A stretch of DNA of 64,000 bases from Cronobacter turicensis z3032 (GCA_000027065.2 FN543093.2:1492074-1556073); one strand, 5' to 3'; numbered from the stretch's first letter, positions 25,112 through 36,893 are shown. Notes: generated from the letters alone by a model not told the origin. Numbers and translations: made by a program.

Positions 25112-26341
25112 TCAGCCTCCGAACAGGTGGTTAAACAGCTCGACCTCAACCCATTCGCCCGGCTCGACGTTGCCGCGCTCGCGCTCCAGCACGATAAAGC
25201 AGTTGCCCTGGCTAAAGGAGCTGAAAATATGCGAGCCCTGATGGCCGGTGCTCACGACTTCCGGCAGGCCGTCCGCGCCGGTGCGCAGTACGCCGCGCTG
25301 GAAATCGAGCCGTCCGGGCGATTTTTTCAGCCGTGTCGCCGCACGCACGCGCAGGCGCGGCGTGGCGACATCCTGCTGACCGCTCAGTCTCGCAATCAGC
25401 GGGCGCACCAGCTGATAGAACGTGACGGCCGCGGAAACCGGGTTGCCCGGCAGCCCGCAGAACCAGCTGTTGGCGAGGCGGCCAAAGGCGAACGGTTTGC
25501 CAGGCTTGATGGCGAGTTTCCAGAAGCCGATTTCGCCAAGCTCCTCCAGCAGCGTTTTGGTGTAGTCCGCTTCGCCGACGGAAACGCCGCCGGAGCTCAG
25601 CACCAGATCGGCCTCGCGGTCTGCTTCCAGGAATGCGGCGCGCAGGGCGTCCGGGTCGTCGCGGATAATGCCGAGGTTAACCACGTCGCAGCCGAGCGCT
25701 TCAAGCATCAGGTGCACCGCGAGACGGTTGGTGTCATAAATCTGGCCTTCCGCCAGCGGCTGGCCGGGGAGCTGGAGTTCATCGCCGGTGGAGAAAATCG
25801 CGACCCGCGGCTTGCGCACTACCTCGACTTCGGGAATGCCGAGCGAGGCGAGCAGCGGCAGTTCGGCGGCGCTCAGTTTCTGGCCTGCCTCCATCACCAC
25901 CGCGCCCTGACGAATATCTTCGCCGCGACGGCGGATGTGCTGGCCCGCGCGCACGTCGGCGGTAAAGCGCACGCCCGCGTCGCTGGTCTGCGCCTCTTCC
26001 TGCATGATGACGGCCTCTGAACCCGGCGGCACCGGCGCGCCGGTCATGATGCGGATAACCGTGCCCGCGGGCCACTCGCCGCTAAACGGCTGGCCCGCGA
26101 ACGCTTTACCCGCCACCGGCAGCCACTCGCCGGACGCGACATCGGCCAGGCGCACGGCGTAGCCATCCATCGCGGCGTTATCAAAGCCCGGCACATCCAG
26201 CGGCGAGGTGACCGCGCGTGCGGTCACCCGGCCCAGGCTTTTCAGCAGCGGCAGCGTTTGCGTCTCACTCAGGGGAACGATGCGGGAAAGCATCTCCTCA
26301 AGGGCGGTTTCCAGGGACATCAGTCCGGCGGTCGGTTCCAT
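25112..26341 (-). CDS. moeA: Molybdopterin molybdenumtransferase MoeA
   Basis: MoeA inserts molybdenum into adenylylated molybdopterin in the cytoplasm. The protein begins [18 protein letters not shown]. Conserved parts are [74 protein letters not shown] and GLPGNPVSA. At 409 aa it matches E. coli (411). It forms a tight operon with moeB. The divergent gene is gsiA, 235 bases away; E. coli has iaaA between them. Confidence 0.96.
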   Translation of the reverse strand: MEPTAGLMSLETALEEMLSRIVPLSETQTLPLLKSLGRVTARAVTSPLDVPGFDNAAMDGYAVRLADVASGEWLPVAGKAFAGQPFSGEWPAGTVIRIMTGAPVPPGSEAVIMQEEAQTSDAGVRFTADVRAGQHIRRRGEDIRQGAVVMEAGQKLSAAELPLLASLGIPEVEVVRKPRVAIFSTGDELQLPGQPLAEGQIYDTNRLAVHLMLEALGCDVVNLGIIRDDPDALRAAFLEADREADLVLSSGGVSVGEADYTKTLLEELGEIGFWKLAIKPGKPFAFGRLANSWFCGLPGNPVSAAVTFYQLVRPLIARLSGQQDVATPRLRVRAATRLKKSPGRLDFQRGVLRTGADGLPEVVSTGHQGSHIFSSFSQGNCFIVLERERGNVEPGEWVEVELFNHLFGG

Positions 26342-26576
26342 GTTTCACTCCAGCGCGACAATCACAAAACGCCTATTATGACAGAAAGGGCGGCAGGGAT
26401 GCATGTTTCGCCCTCAGCCGCGCCCGGCGGGCTTTACATCACATTTACCTCTTTCTATATTCAAAATTCGTCTGAAAGCGCGGCAACAATAATGATATTT
26501 ATAGAAAAAACGCAGCCGCCCAGGAATAATTTTGCTAAATGCTTACGCGCCGAATCATCACCAGCGAGGAACCGCA

Positions 26577-28451
26577 GTGCCAAAAGTTGAAGTGTTGCCT
26601 GAAGAACAGGTGTTGTCGGTTTCCGGCCTGAGCGTCCGTTTTAAAAATGAAGACGACTCCACCGACGCGGTGCGCCAGCTTTCATTTAACCTGAAACGCG
26701 GCGAAACGCTGGCGATTGTCGGGGAATCCGGCTCGGGGAAATCGGTCACGGCGCTGTCGCTGATGCGCCTGATTGAACAGGCGGGCGGCGAGATGGAGAG
26801 CGGCCCGCTGCTGCTGCGCCGTCGCAATGAGCAGGTGATTGATCTGCGCGCGTTCAGCCAGAAACAGATGCGCGACGTACGCGGCGCCGACATGGCGATG
26901 ATTTTTCAGGAGCCGATGACCTCGCTAAACCCGGTCTTTCCGGTGGGCGAGCAGATAGCCGAGTCGATTCGTCTGCATCAGGGCTTCGGGCGCGAAAAAG
27001 CCATGCGCGAGGCCAAACGGATGCTCGATTTAGTGCGCATCCCGGAGTCCGAAGCGATGCTGGCGCGCTTTCCTCATCAGCTTTCCGGCGGGATGCGCCA
27101 GCGCGTGATGATTGCGATGGCGCTCTCGTGCCGCCCTGCGGTGCTGATCGCCGACGAGCCGACCACGGCGCTGGACGTCACCATTCAGGCGCAGATCCTG
27201 CAACTTATCCGCGTATTGCAGCAGGAGATGTCGATGGGCGTGATTTTTATCACCCACGACATGGGCGTGGTCGCCAATATGGCCGACCGGGTGCTGGTGA
27301 TGTATCAGGGCGAGGCCGTGGAAACCGGCAGCGTCGAGGAGATTTTCCGCCGCCCGGCGCACCCCTATACCCGTTCCCTGCTGGCCGCCGTGCCGCGCCT
27401 GGGCGCGATGAACGGCACCGATCTGCCGCGTAAATTCCCGCTTAACCACGCGCCGCGTTGTGACATGGACCCGCCCGACGCCGAGCAGGATACGGTGGTG
27501 CCGGACAGCGAGCCTATTCTCCAGGTGCGCGATCTCGTGACGCGTTTTCCTGTGCGCAGCGGCATCTTTAACCGTGTGAAGCGCGAAGTCCACGCGGTAG
27601 AGAAAGTGAGTTTTGATCTGTGGCCCGGCGAGACGCTGTCGCTGGTGGGCGAATCGGGTTGCGGTAAGTCGACTACCGGGCGCTCGCTGTTGCGCCTTGT
27701 GGAGACGCAGGGCGGCTCGATTACCTTTGGCGGCAAGCGCATTGATACGCTCTCCGACAGCGCGATGCAGGCGGTGCGCCGCGATATGCAGTTTATCTTT
27801 CAGGACCCTTACGCCTCGCTCGACCCGCGCCTGACGGTCGGTTATTCCATTATGGAGCCGCTGCTGGTGCACCGGTTGCTCGACGGCGAGGCGGCGCGCA
27901 AGCGCGTGGCGTGGCTGCTGGAGCGCGTGGGGCTGAAGCCCGAGCACGCCTGGCGTTACCCGCATGAGTTTTCCGGCGGCCAGCGTCAGCGTATCTGTAT
28001 TGCGCGCGCGCTGGCGCTCAACCCGAAAGTGGTGATCGCCGATGAGTCGGTCTCCGCGCTTGATGTCTCTATCCGCGCGCAAATCATTAACCTGCTGCTT
28101 GATTTGCAGCGCGATTTTGGCATTTCGTTTCTGTTTATTTCACACGATATGGCGGTGGTGGAGCGTATCAGCCACCGCGTGGCGGTGATGTATCTCGGAC
28201 AGATTGTTGAGATAGGTCCGCGCCGCGCGGTGTTTGAAAACCCACAACACCCCTACACCCGCAAGCTGATGGCGGCGGTGCCGGTGGCCGATCCTGGTCA
28301 TCCGCGTCGTCAGCCCGTGCTGCTTTCTGATGAGATCCCGAGCGCCACGCGCCCGAAAGGCGACGCGCCGTTTGTCGCGCCGCTGGTGCAGGTGGGGCAG
28401 GGACATTATGTGGCGCGCCACCCCGTAGGGGCGACGGACCACCATTTTTAA
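26577..28451 (+). CDS. gsiA: Glutathione ABC importer ATPase GsiA
   Basis: GsiA energises import of intact glutathione and carries two ABC domains. The start is the GTG at 26577 behind GAGGA (26566-26570); the frame is open further up to a TTG at 26532 that lacks support. The first cassette has [16 protein letters not shown] and [12 protein letters not shown]; the second has [16 protein letters not shown] and [12 protein letters not shown]. Each carries the oligopeptide-type C-terminal extension ([24 protein letters not shown]). The 624 aa equal E. coli (623). It is the first gene of gsiABCD; iaaA, which precedes it in E. coli, is missing. Confidence 0.94.
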   Translation: MPKVEVLPEEQVLSVSGLSVRFKNEDDSTDAVRQLSFNLKRGETLAIVGESGSGKSVTALSLMRLIEQAGGEMESGPLLLRRRNEQVIDLRAFSQKQMRDVRGADMAMIFQEPMTSLNPVFPVGEQIAESIRLHQGFGREKAMREAKRMLDLVRIPESEAMLARFPHQLSGGMRQRVMIAMALSCRPAVLIADEPTTALDVTIQAQILQLIRVLQQEMSMGVIFITHDMGVVANMADRVLVMYQGEAVETGSVEEIFRRPAHPYTRSLLAAVPRLGAMNGTDLPRKFPLNHAPRCDMDPPDAEQDTVVPDSEPILQVRDLVTRFPVRSGIFNRVKREVHAVEKVSFDLWPGETLSLVGESGCGKSTTGRSLLRLVETQGGSITFGGKRIDTLSDSAMQAVRRDMQFIFQDPYASLDPRLTVGYSIMEPLLVHRLLDGEAARKRVAWLLERVGLKPEHAWRYPHEFSGGQRQRICIARALALNPKVVIADESVSALDVSIRAQIINLLLDLQRDFGISFLFISHDMAVVERISHRVAVMYLGQIVEIGPRRAVFENPQHPYTRKLMAAVPVADPGHPRRQPVLLSDEIPSATRPKGDAPFVAPLVQVGQGHYVARHPVGATDHHF

Positions 28452-28480
28452 TTTTCAGGTACGGCTTTCAGGAGAAGACT

Positions 28481-30019
28481 ATGACACAACACATCGCACG
28501 CCGCTGGCTGGCCGCGGCAGGGCTGGCGTCTGCGCTGGCCGCCGCGCCCGCCTTTGCGCAGAAAGAGATTGTCGTGGCCGTGGGCTCAAGCTTCACCACG
28601 CTCGATCCTTATGACGCTAACGACACGCTCTCCCAGCAGGTTGCCAAATCGTTCTATCAGGGGCTGTTTGGCCTTGATAAATCAATGAAAGTACAGAACG
28701 TGCTGGCGCAGAGCTACAGCGTGTCGGACGACGGGCTGGTCTACACCGTAAAACTTCGCAGCGGCGTAAAATTTCAGGACGGCACCGATTTCAACGCTGC
28801 GGCGGTAAAGGTGAACCTCGATCGCGCCAGCAACCCGGATAACCACCTGAAGCGTTATAACCTGTATAAGAACATCGCCAGCACCGAGGCGGTGGATCCG
28901 ACGACGGTCAAAATCACCCTCAAACAGCCATTCTCGGCGTTTATTAATATTCTGGCCCACCCGGCGACCGCGATGATTTCCCCGGCGGCGCTGGAGAAAT
29001 ATGGCAATGAGATAGGCTTCCATCCGGTCGGCACCGGGCCGTATGAGCTGGTAACGTGGAACCCGACCGATTTTGTGAAGGTGAAGAAAAATGCCCACTA
29101 CTGGCAGCCGGGGCTGCCGAAGCTTGACGCCATCACCTGGCGTCCGGTGGTGGATAACAATACGCGCGCCTCGATGCTGCAAACCGGCGAAGCGCAGTTC
29201 GCGTTCCCGATCCCTTACGAACAGGCGGCGCTGCTTGAGAAAAACAGCAAGCTGGATCTGGTGGCAACGCCTTCAATCATGCAGCGTTATATCAGCATGA
29301 ACGTGACCCAGAAGCCGTTCGATAACCCGAAAGTGCGCGAGGCGATTAACTACGCCATTAACCGTCAGGCGCTGGTGAAGGTGGCATTCGCGGGCTATGC
29401 GACGCCCGCCACCGGCGTGGTGCCGCCGACGATTGAGTTCGCGCAGCAGTATCAGCCGTGGCCATACAACCCGGCCAAAGCGCGCGAGTTGTTAAAAGAG
29501 GCGGGCTACCCGAACGGCTTTAGCACCACGCTCTGGTCATCGCATAACCACAGTACGGCCCAGAAGGTGTTGCAGTTTACGCAGCAGCAGCTGGCGCAGG
29601 TGGGGATTAAAGCGAAAGTCACGGCGATGGACGCGGGCCAGCGCGCCTCGGAAGTGGAAGGCAAAGGACAGAAAGAGAGCGGCGTGCGGATGTTCTACAC
29701 CGGCTGGTCAGCCTCAACCGGCGAGGCCGACTGGGCGCTTTCGCCGCTTTTCGCCTCGCAAAACTGGCCGCCGACGCTGTTTAACACGGCGTTTTACAGC
29801 AACCCGTCGGTGGATAAAGACCTCGCCGATGCGCTGAAAACCACCGATAAGTCCCGTAAAGCCGCGCTGTATAAAGCCGCGCAGGATACGCTGTGGAAAG
29901 AGTCGCCCTGGGTGCCGCTGGTGGTAGAGAAGCTGGTGTCGGCGCACAGCAAATCGCTGACCGGGTTTTACATGATGCCGGATACAGGCTTTAGTTTTGA
30001 GGACGCGGATATCAAGTAA
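28481..30019 (+). CDS. gsiB: Glutathione-binding periplasmic protein GsiB
   Basis: GsiB is the solute-binding component (SBP family 5, DppA-like) of the glutathione importer. Residues 1-26 are a signal peptide ending APAFA. Family segments are [26 protein letters not shown]-type strand [38 protein letters not shown] and [14 protein letters not shown]. Its 512 residues equal E. coli. An AGGAGAAG (28470-28477) gives strong initiation. The gap to gsiC is filled with three palindromic repeats. Confidence 0.95.
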   Translation: MTQHIARRWLAAAGLASALAAAPAFAQKEIVVAVGSSFTTLDPYDANDTLSQQVAKSFYQGLFGLDKSMKVQNVLAQSYSVSDDGLVYTVKLRSGVKFQDGTDFNAAAVKVNLDRASNPDNHLKRYNLYKNIASTEAVDPTTVKITLKQPFSAFINILAHPATAMISPAALEKYGNEIGFHPVGTGPYELVTWNPTDFVKVKKNAHYWQPGLPKLDAITWRPVVDNNTRASMLQTGEAQFAFPIPYEQAALLEKNSKLDLVATPSIMQRYISMNVTQKPFDNPKVREAINYAINRQALVKVAFAGYATPATGVVPPTIEFAQQYQPWPYNPAKARELLKEAGYPNGFSTTLWSSHNHSTAQKVLQFTQQQLAQVGIKAKVTAMDAGQRASEVEGKGQKESGVRMFYTGWSASTGEADWALSPLFASQNWPPTLFNTAFYSNPSVDKDLADALKTTDKSRKAALYKAAQDTLWKESPWVPLVVEKLVSAHSKSLTGFYMMPDTGFSFEDADIK

Positions 30020-30031
30020 GCGTTGCAGGAA

Positions 30032-30162
30032 GGTGGGTGCGCCTACGCTTACCCACCCTACATTTATGCACCCAACCGCTGTAGGGCGGGTAAGCAAAGC
30101 GCACCCGCCGAGCCAGGGTCGGCAATGGAAACCGTAGGGCGGGTAGGCAAAGCGCACCCGCC
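30032..30162. repeat. Cluster of three REP-like palindromic elements between gsiB and gsiC
   Basis: Copies lie at 30032-30062 (inverted orientation), 30081-30109 and 30134-30162. Each is a 29-31 base imperfect palindrome with arms of the type GGCGGGTAAGC / GCGCACCCGCC. The first two form a head-to-head pair, like BIMEs. The same family recurs at 32070-32093 and 59873-59958. They could protect the gsiAB mRNA or adjust expression of the downstream permeases. Confidence 0.85.
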
Positions 30163-30224
30163 GGCGGCAGACCGGCACGTACTCATAACAGAAGAAGAGA
30201 TCATGAAGGAATACAGGGTTTCGC

Positions 30225-31145
30225 ATGTTTAGCTACATCATAAAACGCCTGCTGGGGCTCATCCCGACGCTGCTCATCGTGGCGGTACTGGTGTTTTTGT
30301 TTGTTCATCTGCTGCCGGGCGATCCGGCGCGCCTGGTCGCCGGGCCGGAGGCGGATTCGCAGGTCATTGAACTGGTGCGCCATCAGCTCGGGCTCGATCA
30401 GCCGCTCTGGCAGCAGTTCTGGCACTACATCAGCAACGTGGTGCGGGGCGATTTCGGCACCTCGCTGGTGTCGCGTCGTCCGGTATCGGAAGAGATAGCC
30501 AGCCGCTTTATGCCGACCTTCTGGCTGACGCTTGCCAGCATGAGCTGGGCGATGATCTTCGGGCTCGCCGCCGGGATTGTCGCGGCGGTGTGGCGCAACC
30601 GCTGGCCAGACCGCCTGAGCATGACGCTCGCGGTCTCCGGCATTTCATTCCCCGCGTTCGCCCTCGGTATGCTGCTGATGCATATCTTCTCGGTGCAGCT
30701 CGGCTGGTTGCCCACCGTGGGCGCCGACAGCTGGCGGCACTATATTCTGCCGTCGCTGACGCTGGGCGCCGCCGTGGCGGCCGTCATGGCGCGCTTTACC
30801 CGCGCCTCGTTCGTCGATGTGCTGAGCGAAGATTACATGCGCACCGCCCGCGCCAAAGGCGTGAGCGAAAAGTGGGTTATCCTGAAACATGGCCTGCGCA
30901 ACGCCATGATCCCGGTCGTCACCATGATGGGGCTACAGTTCGGCTTTCTGCTGGGCGGCTCTATCGTGGTGGAGAAAGTTTTTAACTGGCCGGGGCTGGG
31001 GCGTCTGCTGGTGGATTCAGTGGAGATGCGCGACTACCCGGTTATTCAGGCCGAAGTGCTGCTGTTCTCGCTGGAATTTATTCTTATCAACTTAGTGGTG
31101 GATGTGCTCTACGCCGCCATTAACCCGGCTATCAGGTACAAGTAA
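30225..31145 (+). CDS. gsiC: Glutathione ABC importer permease GsiC
   Basis: GsiC is the first inner-membrane permease of the glutathione importer (DppB type). It begins [20 protein letters not shown] and has [10 protein letters not shown], the six-helix permease domain and the EAA-type loop [20 protein letters not shown]. It ends [13 protein letters not shown]. The length of 306 aa equals E. coli. gsiD begins 2 bases after its stop. Confidence 0.95.
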   Translation: MFSYIIKRLLGLIPTLLIVAVLVFLFVHLLPGDPARLVAGPEADSQVIELVRHQLGLDQPLWQQFWHYISNVVRGDFGTSLVSRRPVSEEIASRFMPTFWLTLASMSWAMIFGLAAGIVAAVWRNRWPDRLSMTLAVSGISFPAFALGMLLMHIFSVQLGWLPTVGADSWRHYILPSLTLGAAVAAVMARFTRASFVDVLSEDYMRTARAKGVSEKWVILKHGLRNAMIPVVTMMGLQFGFLLGGSIVVEKVFNWPGLGRLLVDSVEMRDYPVIQAEVLLFSLEFILINLVVDVLYAAINPAIRYK

Positions 31146-31147
31146 GG

Positions 31148-32059
31148 ATGCGACTTTTCAACTGGCGCCGACAGGCGCTTATCAACGGCATGCCCACCGT
31201 CCGGCCATCGACGACGCGCACGCCGTGGCATGAATTCTGGCATCGCCTCAAACGCCAGCCGGTGGCGCTGGTAGCGGGCGGCTTCGTGCTGCTGCTGATA
31301 GCGCTGGCGCTGTTCGCGCCGTGGATCGCGCCGTTCGACGCGGAAAACTATTTCGATTACGACCGCCTCAATGAAGGGCCGTCGATGGTGCACTGGTTTG
31401 GCGTCGATTCGCTGGGGCGCGATATTTTCAGCCGGGTGATCGTCGGCGCGCGGATTTCGCTCGCCGCCGGGGTGTTTGCGGTACTGACGGGGGCGCTGAT
31501 CGGCACCGTGCTGGGTCTGCTGGCGGGCTTTTACGAAGGCTGGTGGGACCGGGTGATTATGCGCATCTGCGACGTGCTGTTCGCCTTTCCGGGTATTTTG
31601 CTCGCCATTGCCGTGGTGGCGGTGATGGGCAGCGGCATGGCGAATGTCATTATCGCCGTGGCGATCTTCAGTATCCCGGCCTTCGCCCGCCTGGTGCGCG
31701 GCAATACGCTGGTGCTGAAGCACCAGACGTTTATCGAATCGGCGCGCAGCATAGGCGCGTCGGATGCGACCATTCTGTTTCGCCATATCCTGCCGGGGAC
31801 GGTGTCGTCGATTGTGGTCTATTTCACCATGCGCATCGGCACGTCGATTATCTCCGCCGCCAGCCTGTCGTTTCTTGGCCTGGGCGCGCAGCCGCCGACG
31901 CCGGAGTGGGGCGCGATGTTAAACGAGGCCCGCGCGGATATGGTGATGGCCCCGCACGTGGCGATTTTCCCGAGCCTTGCGATTTTCCTGACGGTGCTGG
32001 CGTTTAACCTGTTGGGCGACGGGTTGCGCGACGCGCTGGATCCGAAGATTAAAGGGTAG
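31148..32059 (+). CDS. gsiD: Glutathione ABC importer permease GsiD
   Basis: GsiD is the partner permease (DppC type). The cytoplasmic N-terminus ([19 protein letters not shown]) precedes six helices; landmarks are [20 protein letters not shown], the loop [20 protein letters not shown] and [19 protein letters not shown]. The 303 residues equal E. coli. A single REP-like element and then a terminator follow. In E. coli yliE and yliF lie between this gene and rimO; they are absent here. Confidence 0.95.
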   Translation: MRLFNWRRQALINGMPTVRPSTTRTPWHEFWHRLKRQPVALVAGGFVLLLIALALFAPWIAPFDAENYFDYDRLNEGPSMVHWFGVDSLGRDIFSRVIVGARISLAAGVFAVLTGALIGTVLGLLAGFYEGWWDRVIMRICDVLFAFPGILLAIAVVAVMGSGMANVIIAVAIFSIPAFARLVRGNTLVLKHQTFIESARSIGASDATILFRHILPGTVSSIVVYFTMRIGTSIISAASLSFLGLGAQPPTPEWGAMLNEARADMVMAPHVAIFPSLAIFLTVLAFNLLGDGLRDALDPKIKG

Positions 32060-32069
32060 GGCGGGAAGT

Positions 32070-32093
32070 GGTGGGTGCGCACGCTTACCCGCC
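32070..32093. repeat. REP-like element after gsiD
   Basis: One copy of the palindromic family (GGTGGGTGCGC ... GCTTACCCGCC) lies 10 bases after the gsiD stop. A fragment of an inverted copy, GTAGGGCGGG, overlaps the stop codon at 32056-32065. Confidence 0.75.
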
Positions 32094-32124
32094 GTTGCAA
32101 CACAACGCCGTCCGGCACCCGCAA

Positions 32125-32153
32125 TAAAAAAGGCTGCCATCGGCAGCCTTTTC
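32125..32153. terminator. Bidirectional terminator between gsiD and rimO
   Basis: The stem AAGGCTGCC (32130-32138) / GGCAGCCTT (32142-32150) has an A-run to its left and further T to its right, serving both convergent genes. Confidence 0.92.
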
Positions 32154-32169
32154 ACGTCGCGCAGAAACC

Positions 32170-33495
32170 TTAGACCAGGCTTCCCCACAGGTCATATTCG
32201 TCGGCATTTTCCACCTTCACGCGCACCACGTCGCCCGGCTTCAGTGTGGTTTCCCCGTTCAGGTAGACTGCGCCGTCGATTTCCGGGGCGTCCGCCATGC
32301 TGCGGCCAATCGCGCCTTCGTCGTCCACTTCATCAATGATGACCAGGATCTCGCGGCCCACTTTTTCCTGCAAACGCTCGGCGGAAATCTGCTGCTGCAA
32401 CGCCATAAAGCGGTTCCAGCGCTCTTCTTTCACCTCTTCCGGCACCTGATCCGCCAGATCGTTGGCGGTCGCGCCTTCGACCGGGCTGTACTTAAAGCAG
32501 CCCACGCGATCCAGACGCGCCTCTTTCAGGAAATCCAGCAGCATCTGGAAATCTTCTTCGGTTTCGCCAGGGAAGCCGACGATAAACGTCGAGCGCAGAG
32601 TCAGCTCCGGGCAGATCTCGCGCCACTGCTTAATGCGCGCCAGCTGGCGGTCCACCGAGCCGGGACGCTTCATCAGCTTCAGGATACGCGGGCTGGCGTG
32701 CTGCAACGGAATATCCAGATACGGCAGGATTTTGCCTTCGGCCATCAGCGGGATCACATCGTCCACGTGCGGGTACGGGTAGACGTAGTGCAGACGCACC
32801 CAGACGCCCAGCTTCGCGAGCTGTTCGCACAGGCTTACCATGCTGGTTTTGACCGGGGAACCGTTCCAGAAACCGGTGCGGTGTTTCACATCCACGCCGT
32901 AAGCGGAAGTGTCCTGCGAAATCACCAGCAGCTCTTTGACGCCCGCTTCCACCAGACGTTTGGCCTCGGCCAGCACGTCGCCAATCGGGCGGCTGTCGAG
33001 ATCGCCGCGCATCGACGGGATAATGCAGAAGGTGCAGCGATGGTTGCAGCCTTCGGAAATTTTCAGGTAGGCGTAGTGGCGCGGCGTCAGCTTCACGCCC
33101 TGTTCCGGCACCAGGCTCAGGAACGGGTTGTGCTTCGGCTTCGGCACATAATGATGAACATGTTGCAGCACCTGTTCGTAACTGTGCGGCCCGGTTATCT
33201 CCAGCACTTTCGGGTGCACTTCGCGGATCTGATCTTCTTTCGCGCCGAGACAGCCAGTGACAATCACCTTGCCGTTTTCATTCAGCGCCTCGCCGATCGC
33301 CTCCAGCGACTCCTGCACCGCGCTGTCGATAAACCCGCAGGTGTTGACGATAACCATATCGGCGTCGTCATAGCGTGGCACCACGTCATAACCTTCGGTG
33401 CGAAGCTCTGTCAGGATGCGCTCAGAGTCCACCAGGTTTTTTGGGCAGCCCAGCGAAACGAAGCCGATCTTTGGCTGCTGCATTACATTGCTCAT
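32170..33495 (-). CDS. rimO: Ribosomal protein S12 methylthiotransferase RimO
   Basis: RimO is a radical-SAM enzyme that adds a methylthio group to Asp89 of ribosomal protein S12. The N-terminal UPF0004 domain (residues ~8-120) carries cluster cysteines in [17 protein letters not shown] and VTGCLG. The radical-SAM domain has [11 protein letters not shown], and a C-terminal TRAM domain ends [14 protein letters not shown]. The 441 aa equal E. coli. The start at 33495 aligns with E. coli ([20 protein letters not shown]). Confidence 0.96.
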   Translation of the reverse strand: MSNVMQQPKIGFVSLGCPKNLVDSERILTELRTEGYDVVPRYDDADMVIVNTCGFIDSAVQESLEAIGEALNENGKVIVTGCLGAKEDQIREVHPKVLEITGPHSYEQVLQHVHHYVPKPKHNPFLSLVPEQGVKLTPRHYAYLKISEGCNHRCTFCIIPSMRGDLDSRPIGDVLAEAKRLVEAGVKELLVISQDTSAYGVDVKHRTGFWNGSPVKTSMVSLCEQLAKLGVWVRLHYVYPYPHVDDVIPLMAEGKILPYLDIPLQHASPRILKLMKRPGSVDRQLARIKQWREICPELTLRSTFIVGFPGETEEDFQMLLDFLKEARLDRVGCFKYSPVEGATANDLADQVPEEVKEERWNRFMALQQQISAERLQEKVGREILVIIDEVDDEGAIGRSMADAPEIDGAVYLNGETTLKPGDVVRVKVENADEYDLWGSLV

Positions 33496-33666
33496 AGGTC
33501 AAAAATTCATCATTTATGGAGTTATCAGGGCGGGGATTTTACAGAGGTTGGTGGGAAATTTGTACTGCTATCTTATGCTGCCGCCTTGTTAAAGATTTTG
33601 TAAAAGTCAGCCCGGCTCTCTGGCGGCTGGCTACCCTTAATCGGGACTGCCATAAGGAGAACCGCC

Positions 33667-34779
33667 ATGCCGCTACGCTCGCCCCAATTACTCGCTCTGC
33701 TGCTCGTTGTGAGCGCCTCCGCGGCGGCGCTGCCCGCAAAGGTGGATGTGCTTGCCGATAATCTCGAAAACCCGTGGTCGCTGGCGTTTTTGCCCGATAA
33801 CCAGGGCATGCTGATAACGCTTCGCGGCGGCGAACTGAAACGCTGGCAGCCAGGCAAAGGGCTTTCCGCGGCTATCTCTGGCGTGCCGACGGTCTGGCAT
33901 CAGGGGCAGGGCGGTCTGCTGGACGTGGTGCTGGCGCCCGATTTTAACGAGAGCCGCCGCGTCTGGTTGAGCTATGCCGAAGCTGGCAGCGATGGCAAAG
34001 CGGGCACCGCGGTGGGCTACGGGCGGCTCAGCGACGATATGCAGCGGCTGGAGAATTTTAAGGTCGTGTTCCGCCAGCAGCCGAAGCTCTCGGTCGGCAA
34101 TCATTTCGGCGGACGTATGGCGTTTGACGGTAAAGGGCATCTGTTTATCGCGCTTGGCGAGAATAACCAGCGCCCGACGGCGCAGGATCGCGATAAGCTC
34201 CAGGGCAAGGTGGTGCGCCTGACGGAGAACGGCGACGTGCCGAAGGATAATCCGTTTGTCGGCAAACAGGGCGTGCGCCCGGAGATCTGGTCTTACGGCA
34301 TTCGCAACCCGCAGGGGCTGGCGCTCAACCCGTGGAGCCAGACGATATGGCTTAACGAGCACGGCCCGAAAGGCGGCGATGAAATTAATATTCCCGAAGC
34401 GGGTAAAAATTACGGCTGGCCGCTTGCCACCTGGGGCATCAATTACAGCGGCGAGCCAATCCCGGAGGCCAAAGGCGGTGAAGCGCCGGGCACCGAACAG
34501 CCGCTGTTCTACTGGAAAGTCTCGCCTGCAGTGAGCGGCATGGCGTTCTATAACGCCGATACATTTCCCCAATGGAAAAATAAGCTGTTTATCGGCGCGC
34601 TCAAAGAACAGAACCTAATCCAGCTGTCGGTGAACGGCAACAAGGTGACGGAAGATGGCCGACTGCTGGAGAAAGAGCACCAGCGCATTCGCGATGTGCG
34701 CGTCGGGCCGGACGGGTTCCTGTATGTGCTGACCGACGAATCCGACGGCCAGCTGCTGAAAGTCAGCCCGGCGTCGTGA
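33667..34779 (+). CDS. yliI: PQQ-dependent aldose sugar dehydrogenase YliI
   Basis: This periplasmic six-bladed beta-propeller of the soluble glucose dehydrogenase type oxidises aldoses with pyrroloquinoline quinone. A signal peptide covers about residues 1-19 (LLLVVSASAAALPA). Typical parts are LENPWSLAFLPDNQGMLITL, HQGQGGLLDVVLAPDF, GNHFGGRMAFDGKGHLFIAL (histidine base), WSYGIRNPQGLALNPWS and NEHGPKGGDEIN. The 370 aa match E. coli (371). E. coli needs external PQQ; no pqq genes are in this window. bssR, between rimO and this gene in E. coli, is absent. AAGGAGAACC precedes the ATG. Confidence 0.93.
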   Translation: MPLRSPQLLALLLVVSASAAALPAKVDVLADNLENPWSLAFLPDNQGMLITLRGGELKRWQPGKGLSAAISGVPTVWHQGQGGLLDVVLAPDFNESRRVWLSYAEAGSDGKAGTAVGYGRLSDDMQRLENFKVVFRQQPKLSVGNHFGGRMAFDGKGHLFIALGENNQRPTAQDRDKLQGKVVRLTENGDVPKDNPFVGKQGVRPEIWSYGIRNPQGLALNPWSQTIWLNEHGPKGGDEINIPEAGKNYGWPLATWGINYSGEPIPEAKGGEAPGTEQPLFYWKVSPAVSGMAFYNADTFPQWKNKLFIGALKEQNLIQLSVNGNKVTEDGRLLEKEHQRIRDVRVGPDGFLYVLTDESDGQLLKVSPAS

Positions 34780-35406
34780 TTAGCTCACCGGGATCATGAC
34801 GATATGGCGAAACGCCGGGCGCTCGGTGAGCTGCTGATACCAGCGCGCCAGGTGCGGACGCGGCATCCACTCGATGCCGACGTTAAAGAGATTATAGATG
34901 TGCGGGGCAGGCGCCATATCGGCGATGCCGAACGCGTTGCCGGAGAGCCACGGCGTTTTCGCCAGTTCGGCATCAAGAATACCGAACAGCGCGTCGCACT
35001 GCTTTTTGCTCTCTTCAATCAGTACCGGGTCGCGCTGCTCGGGCGGCGTGCGCACCAGGCTGAAGACCACGCCGCGGTGCGGGGCGGGCAGCGTGCTGAT
35101 AGCCCAGTCCATCCACTTTTCACCGCGGGCGCGCTCAACCGGGCTTTCCTGCCACAGGCGGCCCTGGCCATACTGCGCCGCCAGATAACGCACAATGGTG
35201 TTCGATTCCCACAGCACCAGCCCGGTTTCATCGTCGCGCAGGCACGGCACCAGGCCGTTCGGGTTCATCGCCAGGTAATCGGCATCATGGTTGACGCCAT
35301 ATTTACCGCCCGCCGGAATGCGGTTATACGGCAGCTCCAGCTCTTCCAGACACCACAGCACCTTCTTCACGTTAGTGGAATTCTCTCGACCCCATACGGT
35401 TATCAT
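34780..35406 (-). CDS. gstB: Glutathione S-transferase GstB (YliJ)
   Basis: This cytosolic glutathione transferase can dehalogenate small halogenated acids in E. coli. The start at 35406 ([20 protein letters not shown]) has AAAGGAG at 6 bases; a longer frame to 35496 is rejected on homology. The N-terminal thioredoxin-like domain contains [13 protein letters not shown] and [15 protein letters not shown] (glutathione contacts); the C-terminal helical domain ends [14 protein letters not shown]. The 208 aa equal E. coli. It converges directly on yliI, with the two stop codons adjacent. Confidence 0.95.
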   Translation of the reverse strand: MITVWGRENSTNVKKVLWCLEELELPYNRIPAGGKYGVNHDADYLAMNPNGLVPCLRDDETGLVLWESNTIVRYLAAQYGQGRLWQESPVERARGEKWMDWAISTLPAPHRGVVFSLVRTPPEQRDPVLIEESKKQCDALFGILDAELAKTPWLSGNAFGIADMAPAPHIYNLFNVGIEWMPRPHLARWYQQLTERPAFRHIVMIPVS

Positions 35407-35655
35407 GACTTGCTCCTTTGCAGATGAACGATGCCGCGGCGACGACTGCGCGCCACGAATAATCGCCATGGTGGAATAAACCCCGCGCTTTCGCAACTGC
35501 CTGAAAATGCCGCCCCGGTTTGTGACCGGAAAGTGAAACTTTAAAAACTTTACCCCCGTGCTGTTTCATTGAGGGCGTTTGTGCGTTATTACTCACCTTT
35601 TCACCGATACGGTTGATTTGTAGTAGTTTCTGGAATGGATATTCAGGTGGCTCTT

Positions 35656-36867
35656 ATGACCTCATTCTCACGCTCCGGCGCTCGTCGCGTGCTGGCTCTC
35701 TCAGGCGCGTTTCTTTTAATGTCTCTCTCCACCGCGCATGCGGCCGACCCGATTGCGCCCGTCGCGCCGGACGTCGATGCCCGCGCCTGGATCCTGATGG
35801 ACTATCACAGCGGCAAAGTGCTGGCGGAAGGCAACGCGGATGAAAAACTCGATCCGGCGAGCCTCACCAAACTGATGACCAGCTATGTGGTCGGTCAGGC
35901 GCTTAAAGCGGGTAAAATTCATCTCGATGATAAAGTGACCGTCGGCAAAGACGCCTGGGCGACCGGCAACCCGGCGCTGCGCGGCTCGTCGCTGATGTTT
36001 TTAAAACCCGGCGATCAGGTGTCTGTGGCCGATCTCAACAAAGGCGTGATTATTCAGTCCGGCAATGACGCCAGCATCGCCATCGCCGATTATGTGGCGG
36101 GCAGCCAGGACGCGTTTGTCGGCCTGATGAACGGCTACGCCAAACGCCTTGGGTTGACCAGTACGACCTTTAAAACCGTCCACGGCCTCGATGCGCCTGG
36201 GCAGTTCAGCACCGCGCGCGATATGGCGCTGCTCGGCAAGGCGCTGATCCACGACGTGCCGGATGAGTACGCCATTCATAAAGAGAAAGAGTTTACGTTC
36301 AACAAAATCCGCCAGCCGAACCGCAACCGTCTGTTGTGGAGCAGCAGCATGAACGTCGACGGAATGAAAACCGGCACCACGGCGGGCGCAGGCTATAACC
36401 TCGTGGCCTCGGCGACGCAGGGCGATATGCGCCTGATCTCCGTCGTGCTGGGCGCGAAAACCGACGGCATTCGTTTTCGCGAATCGGAAAAGCTGCTGAC
36501 CTGGGGCTTCCGCTTCTTTGAAACCGTCACGCCGATCAAACCGGATGCCGCGTTCGTCAATCAGCGTGTGTGGTTTGGCGACAGCAGCGAAGTGAAACTC
36601 GGCGCGGGCGAGGCGGGCTCGGTGACGATCCCGAAAGGCCAGCTGAAAAACCTGAAAGCCACGTATACGCTCACGTCGCCGCAGCTTACCGCGCCGCTGA
36701 AGCAGGGGCAGGTGGTCGGCACCATTGATTTCCAGCTGAACGGCAAGAATATCGAGCAGCGCCCGCTGGTGGTGATGGAGGCGGTAAATGAAGGCGGCTT
36801 CTTTAGCCGGATGTGGGATTTCGTGCTGATGAAATTCCATCAGTGGTTCGGGAGCTGGTTCTCGTAA
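35656..36867 (+). CDS. dacC: D-alanyl-D-alanine carboxypeptidase DacC (PBP6)
   Basis: PBP6 trims the terminal D-alanine from peptidoglycan pentapeptides. The start at 35656 ([20 protein letters not shown]) lies 7 bases behind AGGTGG. A signal peptide ends STAHA near residue 29. The penicillin-binding motifs are SLTK (S-x-x-K), SGN and KTG (in [15 protein letters not shown]). The C-terminal domain ends in an amphipathic membrane anchor ([18 protein letters not shown]). Its 403 aa are close to E. coli (400). Confidence 0.96.
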   Translation: MTSFSRSGARRVLALSGAFLLMSLSTAHAADPIAPVAPDVDARAWILMDYHSGKVLAEGNADEKLDPASLTKLMTSYVVGQALKAGKIHLDDKVTVGKDAWATGNPALRGSSLMFLKPGDQVSVADLNKGVIIQSGNDASIAIADYVAGSQDAFVGLMNGYAKRLGLTSTTFKTVHGLDAPGQFSTARDMALLGKALIHDVPDEYAIHKEKEFTFNKIRQPNRNRLLWSSSMNVDGMKTGTTAGAGYNLVASATQGDMRLISVVLGAKTDGIRFRESEKLLTWGFRFFETVTPIKPDAAFVNQRVWFGDSSEVKLGAGEAGSVTIPKGQLKNLKATYTLTSPQLTAPLKQGQVVGTIDFQLNGKNIEQRPLVVMEAVNEGGFFSRMWDFVLMKFHQWFGSWFS

Positions 36868-36872
36868 CCGTG

Positions 36873-36893
36873 CGCTCCCGGTTCGCGGGAGCG
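36873..36893. terminator. Hairpin between dacC and deoR
   Basis: The 8-bp stem CGCTCCCG (36873-36880) / CGGGAGCG (36886-36893) sits between the two convergent stop codons. The T-run is short (TTT), so it is a weak or partial terminator. Confidence 0.6.
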
